From: Phytoactinopolyspora mesophila
GTDB taxonomy: Bacteria; Actinomycetota; Actinomycetes; Jiangellales; Jiangellaceae
NCBI RefSeq assembly: GCF_010122465.1
Contig: NZ_WLZY01000015.1
Location: forward strand, 62,001 to 126,000
Length of the DNA: 64,000 nucleotides
Direction of reading: 5' to 3'
Shown here: piece by piece, positions 26,393 to 37,129 of the stretch
How positions within the stretch are numbered: the stretch's first letter is position 1
Layout: every line of letters begins with the position of its first letter
Translations under genes and position numbers: made by a program
The notes under the pieces: model-generated
Database searches by the model: none
What the model saw: the letters and a program-made list of their open reading frames with translations, nothing else
Told to the model about the DNA's origin: nothing

Positions 26393-26769
26393 TGCCGTCC
26401 CCCTTCAACGTCGCCGTCGACATCCGTGTGAATGACACCCGCACTCGCAACAGCGCCGTCGTCGTCGGCGCCGTTCTCGTCCACACCGAACTCCTTGTCG
26501 AGCCGGTCCATCCGCAGCGCGTAGACGAGGATCAAGACAACGAACGTGTAGATCGATCCCTGCTGGGCGAACCAGAACCCAAGGGGGTAGTCGAAGAAGG
26601 TGAACTCGTTCAGTTGCTCGACGAAGAGGATCCCGCATCCGAAGGACACGGCGAACCAGATGAAGAGCAAGATGGCCATCAGCCGCAGGTTTCGGCGCCA
26701 GTAGAGGCGTCGCCAATCATCAGGCGCTTGCGGTGGACCATCCTTCCCGGCTAGCTCCGTTTGTGTCAC
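26389..26769 (-). CDS. DUF4212-type small subunit of sodium/solute symporter
   Basis: This 126-residue protein has two predicted membrane spans (LMAILLFIWFAVSFGCGILFV and an IYTFVVLILVYAL segment) and the typical N-terminal YWRRNLRLMAIL. The GTG start at 26769 has AAGGGAG upstream. It precedes and overlaps the symporter gene, the standard arrangement in which the two form one transporter. The acidic C-terminus is low-complexity. Confidence 0.85.
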   Translation of the reverse strand: MTQTELAGKDGPPQAPDDWRRLYWRRNLRLMAILLFIWFAVSFGCGILFVEQLNEFTFFDYPLGFWFAQQGSIYTFVVLILVYALRMDRLDKEFGVDENGADDDGAVASAGVIHTDVDGDVEGGRQ

Positions 26770-27165
26770 GTCCGAGCTCCCTTCATTGAGGCGCCGGAAT
26801 TCGTTGAGACCGGAAAATTGCTGAGACCTTTGGCACAACGCCGACGGCGCACCCACCGGCGGTGGTAGACATAAGGAATCGCCCCGGCCTCCAGCGCGGC
26901 AAGGCCCACCCGGACGAGCGGCCGGTTTCGGCTTTCGAACGGTCCGAGCGGGGCCGGCGGAGGGCACGCTCCCGCAGCGCTCGCCGCTCATCAGCGCTGA
27001 CACACCACTCGCCGGGGCATACCGACCTCTGGCGGATGAACACTGCCGCCCGGGGTAAACGCCGGGTTAAGCTCCGAGAACATCCAGTTACATCGCCTGC
27101 GTAGGCGGTGGGCCGCTGTCGACTGCGGCCACCGACGCTCGACGGAAATGCCCGGGAGGCCCCGA
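26770..27165. other. Divergent gap between the two symporter units
   Basis: Nearly 400 bases separate the divergent operons and must hold promoters for both. The region is GC-rich and I see no convincing gene. The LytTR regulator encoded downstream would be expected to bind direct repeats here, but I could not define a repeat pair with confidence. Confidence 0.4.
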
Positions 27166-27576
27166 GTGACTGCCACTGCCAGTACCACCGTCGCCCGCCG
27201 CCGGATCATGCACGTCGGTAGCGCGCCTATGCTGTTCGGCGGCCTGCTCGTCGCTATCGGCTCGCTGCTGCCGTGGGTCCAGACTCCGGCCGGCAGTCTG
27301 TCCGGTACCGTCGGTGCCGGCTTGTGGACGCTGTGTATGGGCACCATCGCCCTCGCCGGTGCGCTGCTGCCGTACCGCCGCGTAGCGCTGGCGCATGCAC
27401 TGGTCCCCGGCGTCGTCGCCGGCTTCTTCGTGTTCTGGCAGCTGGCGAGGCTCATCGAGCTGTCCGCGGCCACCGACACCTGGGGCAAACTGTTGCCCGG
27501 TATCGGCCTGGTGATGGTGGGCGGCGGCGCCGTCCTGCTCGTCCGGGCCGCCATCCGCATCTGGAAAAGTGCCTGA
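27166..27576 (+). CDS. Small integral membrane protein, four spans
   Basis: This protein of 136 residues has spans at about 20-40 (APMLFGGLLVAIGSLLPWV), 50-70, 80-100 and 110-130. I do not recognise a family. The GTG start at 27166 has GGGAGG upstream. It is the first rightward gene ahead of the second symporter unit, 29 bases before the next frame, and may belong to the same transcript. Confidence 0.6.
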   Translation: MTATASTTVARRRIMHVGSAPMLFGGLLVAIGSLLPWVQTPAGSLSGTVGAGLWTLCMGTIALAGALLPYRRVALAHALVPGVVAGFFVFWQLARLIELSAATDTWGKLLPGIGLVMVGGGAVLLVRAAIRIWKSA

Positions 27577-27605
27577 TTAGGCCCGTCGGCGCTAGAGTGC
27601 CCTGC

Positions 27606-28004
27606 GTGGCACGGCGCTGGCGAAAGACGCGGCGGCCGTCGTCGTCCGCGGACGACGGCCCGCTTCACGACGCTGACCAGGCGCGGCGTTGGGTTTTCGA
27701 CTCTCCCGACGAGTACGACATGCCGGCCGAGGTCGACGCGACGGTGCGCACCCTGCGCCGGGTGGCCATCGGCCACTGCGCGGTCTTCCTGGGCGTGGTG
27801 CTGCTGGTCCCATTCCTCACGCTCGCGCTGGACTGGTGGTCCGAGGGCAGGCTGCTGGGTGGTATGAGCCCGAATTTCGCGATGGCCGCGTTCGGACTTT
27901 ACGTCTTCTTCTTCGTGATCTCGGTGGCCGCTGCCCGGCTCTCGAACGCCGTCGAGGATCGCATGCTCGGTGGTTCGTCGGACAACGACGGAGCCTCGCC
28001 GTGA
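27606..28004 (+). CDS. Small membrane protein preceding symporter, two spans
   Basis: This protein of about 132 residues has a basic N-terminus, an acidic linker (FDSPDEYDMPAEVDATV) and two predicted spans (FLGVVLLVPFLTLAL and AAFGLYVFFFVISVAAARL). It overlaps the symporter start by GTGA, and its position matches that of the small accessory subunit of ActP-like symporters, though it is not obviously the same family as the gene at 26389. The GTG start lacks a good ribosome site. Confidence 0.65.
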   Translation: MARRWRKTRRPSSSADDGPLHDADQARRWVFDSPDEYDMPAEVDATVRTLRRVAIGHCAVFLGVVLLVPFLTLALDWWSEGRLLGGMSPNFAMAAFGLYVFFFVISVAAARLSNAVEDRMLGGSSDNDGASP

Positions 28005-29692
28005 TCACCGCCAGCGTGATAGTCCTCGTCGCGCTGCTGATCACGGTTGTCGTCGTCGGCATCTTCATTCAGCCGAGGCGGGCCTCGACGCTCGATTTCT
28101 ACCTCGCCGGACAACGCGTCGGGGTAGTCACCAACGCGTGCGCCATCTGCGGCGACTACTTCTCGGCGGCATCCTTCCTCGGCGTCGCCGCCGCCGTCTA
28201 CGTCTCCGGGCTCGACGGCGTCTGGTACGCCACCGGTTTCGCCGCCGGATTCATCCCGGTTCTGTTGTTCGTCGCCGCTCCGCTGCGCCGGTTCGGCGAG
28301 TTTTCGATCCCGGATTTCCTGGCCCGGCGGCTGCAGTCATCCCGGGTACGGCTCACCGCCGTCACCGTCGTTCAGCTGATCATCCTCTCCTACCTGGTAC
28401 CGCAAGCCGTAGGCAGCGGCATCACCTGGGAGCTGCTGGTCGGCAGTGGGATCGCCGGGCTGTCGCCCTACGCCACCGGTGTGCTCATCTCGACGACGCT
28501 GATCACCGCGTTGGTGACACTCGGCGGGATGCGCGGCACCACGTGGACGCAGGCCGTGCAGTTCCTCCTGCTGCTCGCCGCGTTCGTCTGGCTGGCCATC
28601 GCCGTTCTCGGATCCGGGTTCAACTATCCCGACGCCGTGTCCGAGCTGAGCACCGAGCCGCTCACCAACCCGTCGCTCGTCGGCGGCGAATGGCAGCTGG
28701 AAGCCGAACCCAACCGGCTCAACGACGATCAGCCGATCTATTTCGCCGAGCCCGGAGGCCGCTACGGCCACCTCGGACAGTTCGCACTCATCATGACGCT
28801 GGTCATGGGCACCGCCGGGCTGCCGCACATCATGAACCGCTACTTCACCAGCCCCACCGGCACCGCAGCGCGGATGACCACGGTGTGGGTCCTGGGCATG
28901 GCTGGCCTCTTCTACGCCCTGGCGGTCCTGCTCGGCACCGCCGCCCGCTCGCTGATCCAGGCCGCGGCGCCCGAGGAGCCCTGGCTCGACGACCTCACCG
29001 TCGACGGCGTCCTACGGGTTCCGGAACACGCGCTGCTGGTGCTCGGCCGCCTCTACGGCGGCGAGGCCGGACTCGGGTTCGTCGCCACCGGCGCGCTGAT
29101 CGCTGTGCTGTCCACGATCGCCGGACTCCTGCTCGCTTCGGCGGCGTCGTGGGGACACGATGTCTATGAGCGGCACATCAACCCGCGCGCCACCCAGGGT
29201 CAGGCGCTCTGGGCTGGTCGCGCCGCCGTGCTCGTCGTCGCTCTGCTGTCCGCGCTGCTCGCGCTCGGGTTGCGGCCGGACACCATGACCGCGCTACTGC
29301 CATCCATCGTCGCCACCATGGTCACCTGGGCCTTCGCACTGGCCGGTTCGGCGCTCACCCCGGTCTTCATCCTCACCATCTGGTGGCGTGGGACGACGGC
29401 GCCGGGTGCGGTAGCCGGCATGATCACCGGCGCGATCGCGGCCATCACCATGTTCGCCACCGGGACCGTCGTTGGCGGTCGCGGGATCGGCGAGATGCTA
29501 ATGACGCCGACGATCCTCGCCGCGCCGCTGGCGGCGCTGGTCACCATCGTGGTCTCGCTGCGCACCCGGCCGCCGGCCGACCTCGATCAGCTGTGGCTCA
29601 AGCTGCACGGCACCGCTGCTGACCGCCAGGCCGAGAGGCTGGCCCGGCTTACCATCGACGGCGTGAGCGGCCCTCAGAAGGAGCAGCCATGA
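28001..29692 (+). CDS. Sodium/solute symporter, ActP-like, second copy
   Basis: This 563-residue symporter has about 13 spans. STLDFYLAGQRVGVVTNACAICGDYFSAASFLGVAAAVYV is the conserved first loop, GMRGTTWTQAVQFLL the mid-family motif, and GTAGLPHIMNRYFT matches the other symporter's HVIIRFYTT region. The GTG start overlaps the upstream membrane gene by GTGA, and the sensor kinase gene overlaps its end by ATGA. Transporter, kinase and regulator therefore form one unit, suggesting the regulator senses or controls the carried substrate. Confidence 0.9.
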   Translation: MITASVIVLVALLITVVVVGIFIQPRRASTLDFYLAGQRVGVVTNACAICGDYFSAASFLGVAAAVYVSGLDGVWYATGFAAGFIPVLLFVAAPLRRFGEFSIPDFLARRLQSSRVRLTAVTVVQLIILSYLVPQAVGSGITWELLVGSGIAGLSPYATGVLISTTLITALVTLGGMRGTTWTQAVQFLLLLAAFVWLAIAVLGSGFNYPDAVSELSTEPLTNPSLVGGEWQLEAEPNRLNDDQPIYFAEPGGRYGHLGQFALIMTLVMGTAGLPHIMNRYFTSPTGTAARMTTVWVLGMAGLFYALAVLLGTAARSLIQAAAPEEPWLDDLTVDGVLRVPEHALLVLGRLYGGEAGLGFVATGALIAVLSTIAGLLLASAASWGHDVYERHINPRATQGQALWAGRAAVLVVALLSALLALGLRPDTMTALLPSIVATMVTWAFALAGSALTPVFILTIWWRGTTAPGAVAGMITGAIAAITMFATGTVVGGRGIGEMLMTPTILAAPLAALVTIVVSLRTRPPADLDQLWLKLHGTAADRQAERLARLTIDGVSGPQKEQP

Positions 29693-31005
29693 GCAACGGC
29701 AGCCTTCCCCTTGCCGGGGCTGTCACGTTGAACTGGGCCGTCGTCTACCTGGTCACACAGGTGATCGCCGACCCGCCGCTCGGCGTTGGCCCGACGCTGC
29801 TGGCGGGTGTCGGGCTCAGCATCGTACTGACCGTGGGCTACCCGTCCGCCCTGCGCGGGCTGCGTAGCGCGCGTAGTACCCGCAGCGCCCGCCGTCAGCC
29901 CGGCAGGCACGGACGCACCATCGCTGCCGTGGGCCGGTCCATCCCGCTGCGCTCGGGCCTCACCGTTGAGGCCGCGCATCGTACGGCTCAGCTGCTGCAT
30001 CCGTTGCTCGGCGGCGATTCCGTGGCGATCACCGACAGCGACCAGGTGCTGGCGTTCGTCGGCCCCGGATCGGACCATCACACGGTGGGCGATCCGCCGC
30101 AGACCGAGTCGTCGGCCCGAGTCCTGGCCAGCGGCAAGACCGCCGTCGTGCGCAAGCAGTCCAAGCTGGGCTGCCCCGAACTGGGCTGCCCGCTGCAGAC
30201 GGCCGTCGTCGCTCCGCTCACCAACGGCAAGCGCGTCGTCGGGACCCTGAAGGTCTACCGGCTCGACGACAATCCGCCGCATCGAAGCCTGGTGGAGGGT
30301 CTGGCGGGGATCTTGTCCTTGCATCTGGAGCTCGCCGAGTTCGACCGCGAGCGCAAACTGGCCGTTGACGCCAAGCTCGACGCCTTGCGCGCCCAAATCA
30401 ACCCACATTTCCTGTTCAACACGCTGAACACCATCACGTCCAAGGCGCGAACCGACCCCGAGGAGGCGCGACAGCTTCTGCTCCGGCTATCCGATTTCTT
30501 CCGATACGCAGTGCGGCAGGAGGGGCACTTCGCGGAGTTCAGCCAGGAGTATTTCTTCGTGCGCACGTACTTGTCTCTGGAGCAAGCCCGCTATGGCGAC
30601 CGGCTACGCGTACGCTACGACGTCGACCCGCAGGTGCTCACCGCACACGTCCCAGTGCTCACCATCCAGCCGCTGGTGGAAAACGCCGTCAAACATGGGC
30701 TGGCGGACAAGGTCGACGGCGGGACGGTGACGCTGAAGGCCCGGGTGGACCCGCTGACGCGCACGACGTCGATCCGCGTCGCCGACGACGGCGTCGGGAT
30801 GGCCAAGGACGTACTCGAAGAACTCACCGGCGGTGCGAGTGCCGCCAACGACGGCGTTGCCCAGGGTGGCGTCGCCAAAGGCGGCGTTGGCCTGCCGAAC
30901 ATCTCCGCACGGTTGGCGGCCCTGTACGGAGACCGCTATCGTCTCGACATCCAGTCCGACGAGGGTGAAGGCACCGTCGTCGACCTGCGAATTCCGTTGG
31001 GGTGA
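29689..31005 (+). CDS. LytS-type sensor histidine kinase
   Basis: This 438-residue kinase has one or two short N-terminal spans (residues 8-55), a GAF-like sensory domain at about 90-215 with CPELGCPLQTAVVAPL, then the His_kinase domain with phospho-acceptor H240 in QINPHFLFNTLNTI. The HATPase region follows, with PLVENAVKHGL and VADDGVGM. It overlaps the symporter gene and precedes the LytTR regulator. Related LytS kinases such as BtsS and YpdA sense pyruvate; a carboxylate signal here is inferred from the symporter. Confidence 0.9.
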   Translation: MSNGSLPLAGAVTLNWAVVYLVTQVIADPPLGVGPTLLAGVGLSIVLTVGYPSALRGLRSARSTRSARRQPGRHGRTIAAVGRSIPLRSGLTVEAAHRTAQLLHPLLGGDSVAITDSDQVLAFVGPGSDHHTVGDPPQTESSARVLASGKTAVVRKQSKLGCPELGCPLQTAVVAPLTNGKRVVGTLKVYRLDDNPPHRSLVEGLAGILSLHLELAEFDRERKLAVDAKLDALRAQINPHFLFNTLNTITSKARTDPEEARQLLLRLSDFFRYAVRQEGHFAEFSQEYFFVRTYLSLEQARYGDRLRVRYDVDPQVLTAHVPVLTIQPLVENAVKHGLADKVDGGTVTLKARVDPLTRTTSIRVADDGVGMAKDVLEELTGGASAANDGVAQGGVAKGGVGLPNISARLAALYGDRYRLDIQSDEGEGTVVDLRIPLG

Positions 31006-31014
31006 CCAGCTGAC

Positions 31015-31764
31015 GTGCCTGCCCGCTGTTTGATCGTCGACGACGAGGCTCCAGCCCGTGCGGAGCTGCGCTACCTGCTGACCCAGTTCGACCAGGTGCA
31101 GGTCGTAGGCGAGGCGACCAACGCCGAAGAGGCTCTGACACTCCTGCGTTCGTTGAGCTACGACCTCGTACTACTCGACATCCGGATGCCTGGCGGCACC
31201 GGCCTCGAGGTTGCCGCGGCGCTGCGCGATTCCCCCAACCCTCCGAAGATCATCTTCACCACGGCGTATCCGGACCACGCCGTTGACGCGTTCGACCTCG
31301 AGGCCGTGGACTACCTGGTCAAGCCGTTCGACGCCGAACGGCTCGGCCGGGCCCTGGACCGGGCGCTGTCGAATCCGCCTGAGGACTCCGAGCCGGATCA
31401 ACCTCCACCCTCCGGTGCGCGCCAATCGGATCCGCTGGGCCGGATCCCGGTGCAGCACGGCGACCGGACGGTTCTGGTCGACGAGTCGTCGATCGTTTAC
31501 GCCACGGCGGCCCGCGGCTACTCCTACCTGCAGCTCGCCAACGAGCGGGTGCTGGTCAGCTTCTCACTCAACGAGCTCGAGCGGCGGCTCGGACGCTACT
31601 TCTTCCGTGCGCACCGGTCTCATCTGGTCAACCTGGACCATGTCCGCGAATTGATACCGGATTTCAAGGGCGCGCTGGTGCTCGTCATGAACGACGAACG
31701 GCGCAGCCGGGTGGAGGTCTCGCGCCGCAAGACCCGCGAGCTGCGCCGTCTGCTCGGCATGTGA
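31015..31764 (+). CDS. LytTR-family response regulator
   Basis: This 249-residue regulator has an N-terminal receiver domain (CLIVDDEAPARAEL; phospho-acceptor D55 in LVLLDIRMPGGTGLEV; KPFDAERL) and a C-terminal LytTR DNA-binding domain (about 145-245) with RAHRSHLVNLDHV. It begins with GTG nine bases after the kinase gene. The pair is expected to control one or both symporter units. Confidence 0.92.
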   Translation: MPARCLIVDDEAPARAELRYLLTQFDQVQVVGEATNAEEALTLLRSLSYDLVLLDIRMPGGTGLEVAAALRDSPNPPKIIFTTAYPDHAVDAFDLEAVDYLVKPFDAERLGRALDRALSNPPEDSEPDQPPPSGARQSDPLGRIPVQHGDRTVLVDESSIVYATAARGYSYLQLANERVLVSFSLNELERRLGRYFFRAHRSHLVNLDHVRELIPDFKGALVLVMNDERRSRVEVSRRKTRELRRLLGM

Positions 31765-31801
31765 ACCTCGGGCGCTGCCGGCTCCGGATCGTCGTCGCCG
31801 G

Positions 31802-32230
31802 TCAGGTGCCGGCATCAAGGCGCTGTTGCACCTCGTCCGGGGTCAGGTTCTCGGTTCGCCGGGAGACGATCCACTGGAAGCCGAACGGGTCTTGGACCCG
31901 GCCCTGCCGCATTCCGTACGGCATGTCCCCGACCGGGAAGACGACACTCGCACCTGCCTCCTGCATCGCCGTCGCGACCGCGTCGGGATCGTCGACGTTC
32001 AGCGTCAGGATGATCGGTGACCCGCCAATGGTGATAGCCGCCTTGTCGACACCGTCCTCGTCCTTGACGCTGATCGACGCATTGCCGATCCGCAGCTCGG
32101 AGAAGACGACTGAGCCGCCTGGCGCGGCATATCGGACGGTCAGCTCCGCGCCGAGGGTCTTCTGGTAGAACTCGATCGCGTGGTCAGCGCCGGCGACGAC
32201 CAGCTTGGGTACAACGGTCGATTCACTCAT
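31802..32230 (-). CDS. VOC-family protein, PhnB/glyoxalase-like
   Basis: This 142-residue protein has a paired beta-alpha-beta-beta-beta fold: KLVVAGADHAIEFYQKTLGAEL is the first module and NVDDPDAVATAMQEAGASVVFPV the second, with RVQDPFGFQWIVS near the end as in PhnB-like proteins. The start at 32230 is favoured over an extension that would run into the repeat at 32302. The function is unknown; many relatives are annotated as glyoxalase or bleomycin-resistance proteins without proof. Confidence 0.8.
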   Translation of the reverse strand: MSESTVVPKLVVAGADHAIEFYQKTLGAELTVRYAAPGGSVVFSELRIGNASISVKDEDGVDKAAITIGGSPIILTLNVDDPDAVATAMQEAGASVVFPVGDMPYGMRQGRVQDPFGFQWIVSRRTENLTPDEVQQRLDAGT

Positions 32231-32301
32231 GGGTCCAGGATGCGTCGTCGGAACGTCGTCGTGATTGGAATTTCTTGCATCCCACCGCGCTGACGACCGC
32301 G

Positions 32302-32369
32302 ACTTCAATACCGCGAGGTTTCATTCAGCGCCGGAGACGGCTTTGAACACGACCTCGCGGTATTGAAGT
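32302..32369. repeat. Intergenic inverted repeat, CTTC(A/G)ATACCGC family
   Basis: Arms of 18 bases (ACTTCAATACCGCGAGGT at 32302-32319, complement at 32352-32369) match perfectly around a 32-base loop. A related element with ACTTCGATACCGCC arms occurs 31 kb away at 63001-63068. It lies between two leftward genes, after the AraC gene's stop. Confidence 0.8.
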
Positions 32370-32411
32370 GCGGAACGACGACGCCCTTCGCGGCGGTCCG
32401 CCGGCCGACAC

Positions 32412-33305
32412 CTACGGGCCGAGCGGGATGTGGTTCTGCTCGCCCGGAGCCCGCGGACGGTACTGACCTGGCGTCACGCCGGTCAGGGCACGGAACTCGT
32501 TGATCATGTGTGCTTGATCGAAGTAGCCGTGATCAGCAGCGACGGCGGCCCAGTCTTGCTCGGTCTCGCCGCGTAACCCGCCGAGGACCCGTTGCAGTCG
32601 CCTGATCCGGGCGAACGGCTTCGGGTTGAGCCCGACAGCCGCCCGGAACCGGCGGGTGAACGTCGACGGTGTCATACCCAGCCGGTCCACGACGGCGCCG
32701 ATGGTCGCGCCCTGCCCCAACGCGCCGATCGCGTAACCCATGCCGTCGCGGGGCGCCGGTGTGCTCCGGCGGCTCGGGGGTGGAAACCGATCGAGCCTCG
32801 GCATCAGCTCCGGCCGGATCACCCGGGCCAGCAGCAGCCTCTCCAGAGTCCGCAGCATGGCCTCGGGGGTGGGCTGTTCCAACAGGCGTTCGCGTAGCGA
32901 GGCACCGTCGCGGCCCCAAAGGGTGTCGAGGCCGATCACCGGCTCCACCAGGGCGTCGGCCGGCGGGTGGAAGAACGGCGCCACACCACCGGGACGGAAT
33001 GCCACACCGACGCTGGCTCGCTGGTCCGCGGTGTCGATGCCGACCGGATGCGCGATGGCGCCGCAGAGCCCGCTGCCGCGAGTCGAGTGCATGGTGGCGA
33101 GACCGTCGCCGTCGTACCAGCGCAAGACGTCGGCGCCGAGGTTGACGACGATCTGCATGGACCCGTTGGGCACGGCCCGCTCCCGGCCAGGCGGCAGCGG
33201 CTCATCGACGTACCAGAGGACGTCGACGAACGGCGCTAGAGCCGGCGCCGGCTCACGCATCAGGGTCACCATGGCAGTTCCGAGCCTACGCCCGATTGGT
33301 GACAT
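32412..33305 (-). CDS. AraC-family transcriptional regulator
   Basis: This regulator of about 297 residues has an N-terminal ligand-sensing region (PFVDVLWYVDEPLPPGRERAVPNGSMQIVVNLG) and a C-terminal AraC double helix-turn-helix with DRLGMTPSTFTRRFRAAVGLNPKPFARIRRLQRVL and DQAHMINEFRALTGVTPGQYR. Several starts are possible (33314, 33305, 33272); none has a strong ribosome site. It is leftward and its targets are not evident. Confidence 0.85.
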   Translation of the reverse strand: MSPIGRRLGTAMVTLMREPAPALAPFVDVLWYVDEPLPPGRERAVPNGSMQIVVNLGADVLRWYDGDGLATMHSTRGSGLCGAIAHPVGIDTADQRASVGVAFRPGGVAPFFHPPADALVEPVIGLDTLWGRDGASLRERLLEQPTPEAMLRTLERLLLARVIRPELMPRLDRFPPPSRRSTPAPRDGMGYAIGALGQGATIGAVVDRLGMTPSTFTRRFRAAVGLNPKPFARIRRLQRVLGGLRGETEQDWAAVAADHGYFDQAHMINEFRALTGVTPGQYRPRAPGEQNHIPLGP

Positions 33306-33428
33306 GCCCCGCACGCCGTGGCTGGTCTCGTCGTCCCACGCATCAGCGATGCCGATCCGGCGTTGATGTGGCGCGGACGTAGCGCTGGTGGCGGATGTGG
33401 CGCCCCTCTTGTGGGGGGCTCCGCCCTC

Positions 33429-33517
33429 GGTGATCGTCAGTACGCTGTGGTCGTGCTCAGGTGATCGACAGTGCGCTGTGGCCGCGACTCAACGACCACA
33501 GCGTACTGACGATCACC
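33429..33517. repeat. Compound inverted repeat (L-L-R), TGATCGTCAGTACG family
   Basis: The left arm at 33429-33454 and right arm at 33492-33517 are perfect 26-base complements. A degenerate second left arm lies between them at 33460-33481. It sits after the stop of the leftward ilvC gene, fits a terminator, and its arm sequence matches the copies at 24451-24539 and 18-40. Confidence 0.88.
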
Positions 33518-33540
33518 GATACGGGAGCGTGCGTCGACGG

Positions 33541-34696
<1,156 letters not shown>

Positions 34697-34734
34697 ACCT
34701 CCGAGGGCTCAGATCGGATCACGATCACGATTTG

Positions 34735-35268
34735 TTAGGCGGTGCGTTCGAGGCGATCGAGCGGGCGCAGCGTGCGATCGGTGATGGACCGTGCACCGCG
34801 CCCAACAGCCACCACGCCGGATTGTACGAGCTCACGGATCCCGTACGGTTCGAGGACCCGGAGGAACGCGTCGAGTTTGTCGGGCGACCCGGTTGCCTCG
34901 ATGGTCACGGCGTCGGTGGCGACGTCCACCACCTTCGCCCGGAACAGCTCCACGGTCTGCAGGATGTGCGGCCGGGTTTCGTTGTCGGTGCGAACCTTCA
35001 GCAACAGCAGTTCCCGCTGGACCGAGGCCGTGGAGTCCAGCTCCACGATCTTGATGACGTTCACCAGCTTGTTCAGCTGTTTCGTCACCTGTTCCAGCGG
35101 CGAGTCCTCGACATCGACGACGACGGTCATCCGCGACACCGCTGGATACTCGGTGGGGCCCACCGCCAGCGAGTCGATGTTGAATCCTCGCCGCGAGAAC
35201 AACGACGCGATCCGCGCCAGCACGCCGGGCTTGTTCTCGACCAGCACCGACAGCGTATGTTTGCTCAC
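34735..35268 (-). CDS. ilvN: Acetolactate synthase small (regulatory) subunit
   Basis: This 177-residue subunit has an N-terminal ACT domain ([36 protein letters not shown]), the site of valine feedback inhibition, and a C-terminal ALS_ss_C domain. The GTG start overlaps the ilvB stop by GTGA, so the catalytic and regulatory subunits are made in coupled amounts. Confidence 0.96.
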   Translation of the reverse strand: MSKHTLSVLVENKPGVLARIASLFSRRGFNIDSLAVGPTEYPAVSRMTVVVDVEDSPLEQVTKQLNKLVNVIKIVELDSTASVQRELLLLKVRTDNETRPHILQTVELFRAKVVDVATDAVTIEATGSPDKLDAFLRVLEPYGIRELVQSGVVAVGRGARSITDRTLRPLDRLERTA

Positions 35269-37091
35269 TCTTCTTCACTCCTGTCCCAAACGGGCGCCAT
35301 CCCCCGCGCGATCTGGATCTCGTCGTTGCTGGTACCGGCCGCCACCATCGGCCACACCATGGCGTCGCGGTGGACACCGAAGTCGACCACCACCGGACGG
35401 TCGTCGACCGCCATGGCCTTCTCGATCGTGGCGTCCACGTCTTCGGCGGTGTCACACCGCAGGCCCACGCAGCCGTAGGCCTCGGCGAGCTTGGCGAAGT
35501 CGGGGATGCGCTGGCTGTGCAGGTCGGTGTTGGAGTAGCGGGCGTTGTAGAACAGCGTCTGCCACTGCCGGACCATGCCCAGGCTGGCGTTGTTGATCAC
35601 GGCGACCTTGATCGGGATTCCTTCGATCGCGCACGTGGCCAGCTCCTGGTTGGTCATCTGGAAGCAGCCGTCGCCGTCGATGGCCCACACCGTGGAGTCC
35701 GGTTTGCCGACCTGGGCGCCCATCGCGGCCGGCACCGCGAAGCCCATGGTGCCGAGTCCGCCGGAGTTGAGCCACGTGCCTGGGTTCTCGTATGAGATGA
35801 ACTGCGATGCCCACATCTGGTGCTGTCCGACACCGGCGACGTACAGGGCGTCCGGCCCGGCGATCTGGCCCAGCCGCTGGATGACGTGCTGCGGTGAGAG
35901 CGAGCCGTCGTCCGGCGCGGTGAACCCGAGCGGGTACCGCTCGAGCCACTGGCCGAGCTGACTCCACCAGCCGGCGTAGTCGCCCTGCCGGCCCGCCGCG
36001 TGCTCGGCGCGCACCGCGGCGATGAGATCGGTGATGACCTCCTTGCAGTCGCCCACGATAGGCACGTCGGCGACCCGGTTCTTGGAGATCTCGGCGGGGT
36101 CGATGTCAGCGTGCACGACGGTGGCTCCGGGCGCGAAGGACGACAACTTGCCCGTCACGCGATCGTCGAACCGGGCGCCCAGGGCGATGATCAGATCCGA
36201 CTTCTGCAACGAGGTGACGGCGGCGACGGTGCCATGCATGCCGGGCATACCCAGATGCTGCGGGTGACTATCGGGGAACGCACCCCGGGCCGTCAGCGTC
36301 GTGACGACGGGAAGCCCGGACAGTTCGGCCAGCTGGCGCAACTCCGCCCATGCCTTGGCCCGCAGCACACCGCCACCGACGTACAACACCGGCCGCTTCG
36401 AGGTCACGATCAGCCGGGCCGCCTCGCGAATCTGCTTGGCGTGCGGGCGTGTCGTCGGATGATATCCGGGCATGTCGAGCATCGCCGGCCACTCGAATTC
36501 GGTGGTCGCCTGCATGGCATCCTTCGCGACGTCCACCAGTACCGGGCCGGGCCGGCCGGTGGAAGCGACGTGGAACGCCTCGGCCACCGTGCGGGGAATC
36601 TCGGCCGGATCGGTCACCAGGTAGTTGTGCTTGGTGATCGGCATGGTGATACCGCGGATGTCGGCTTCCTGGAAGGCGTCGGTCCCGATGGCCGCGCTGG
36701 CCACCTGACCGGTGATCGCCACCATGGGAACGGAGTCCATGTAAGCGTCGGCGATCGGTGTCACCAGGTTGGTGGCTCCCGGGCCGGACGTCGCGATGCA
36801 CACACCCACCCGGCCCGTGGCCAGCGCATAGCCCTCGGCCGCGTGCCCGGCGCCTTGCTCGTGCCGCACGAGAATGTGCCGGATCTGCTGGGAATCGAAA
36901 ATGGGGTCGTAAGCAGGAAGGATCGCGCCACCGGGAATTCCGAATACGGTGTCGACGCCCGCTTCCTCGAGCGAGCGGATCAGGCTCGCCGCTCCTGTCA
37001 TCGTTGTCGCGTCGTCGCGGCGCTCACGCGCCCCGGCGTCACCGTTCTCCTGCACCATGTCGGCCTCTTCTGCCTCGTTGTCCCGTGCCAT
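35265..37091 (-). CDS. ilvB: Acetolactate synthase large (catalytic) subunit
   Basis: This enzyme of about 608 residues is TPP-, FAD- and magnesium-dependent and joins two pyruvates, or pyruvate and 2-ketobutyrate. Three domains are visible: the N-terminal TPP-binding domain with the catalytic glutamate in [16 protein letters not shown], the central domain with [19 protein letters not shown], and the C-terminal TPP domain with the GDGCFQ to NN motif. The first 30 residues are a nonconserved acidic extension. GGGGAG precedes the ATG at 37091. It is controlled by the leader and attenuator at 37130-37222. Confidence 0.96.
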   Translation of the reverse strand: MARDNEAEEADMVQENGDAGARERRDDATTMTGAASLIRSLEEAGVDTVFGIPGGAILPAYDPIFDSQQIRHILVRHEQGAGHAAEGYALATGRVGVCIATSGPGATNLVTPIADAYMDSVPMVAITGQVASAAIGTDAFQEADIRGITMPITKHNYLVTDPAEIPRTVAEAFHVASTGRPGPVLVDVAKDAMQATTEFEWPAMLDMPGYHPTTRPHAKQIREAARLIVTSKRPVLYVGGGVLRAKAWAELRQLAELSGLPVVTTLTARGAFPDSHPQHLGMPGMHGTVAAVTSLQKSDLIIALGARFDDRVTGKLSSFAPGATVVHADIDPAEISKNRVADVPIVGDCKEVITDLIAAVRAEHAAGRQGDYAGWWSQLGQWLERYPLGFTAPDDGSLSPQHVIQRLGQIAGPDALYVAGVGQHQMWASQFISYENPGTWLNSGGLGTMGFAVPAAMGAQVGKPDSTVWAIDGDGCFQMTNQELATCAIEGIPIKVAVINNASLGMVRQWQTLFYNARYSNTDLHSQRIPDFAKLAEAYGCVGLRCDTAEDVDATIEKAMAVDDRPVVVDFGVHRDAMVWPMVAAGTSNDEIQIARGMAPVWDRSEEE

Positions 37092-37129
37092 CACGTGCTC
37101 CCCGCTGAGTTCGAAACTCCCCTAGCAAC

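Noticed and set aside
26770-27165. LytTR binding repeats in the divergent gap
   Set aside because: I could not find a convincing pair of direct repeats with the known spacing, so no site is claimed.
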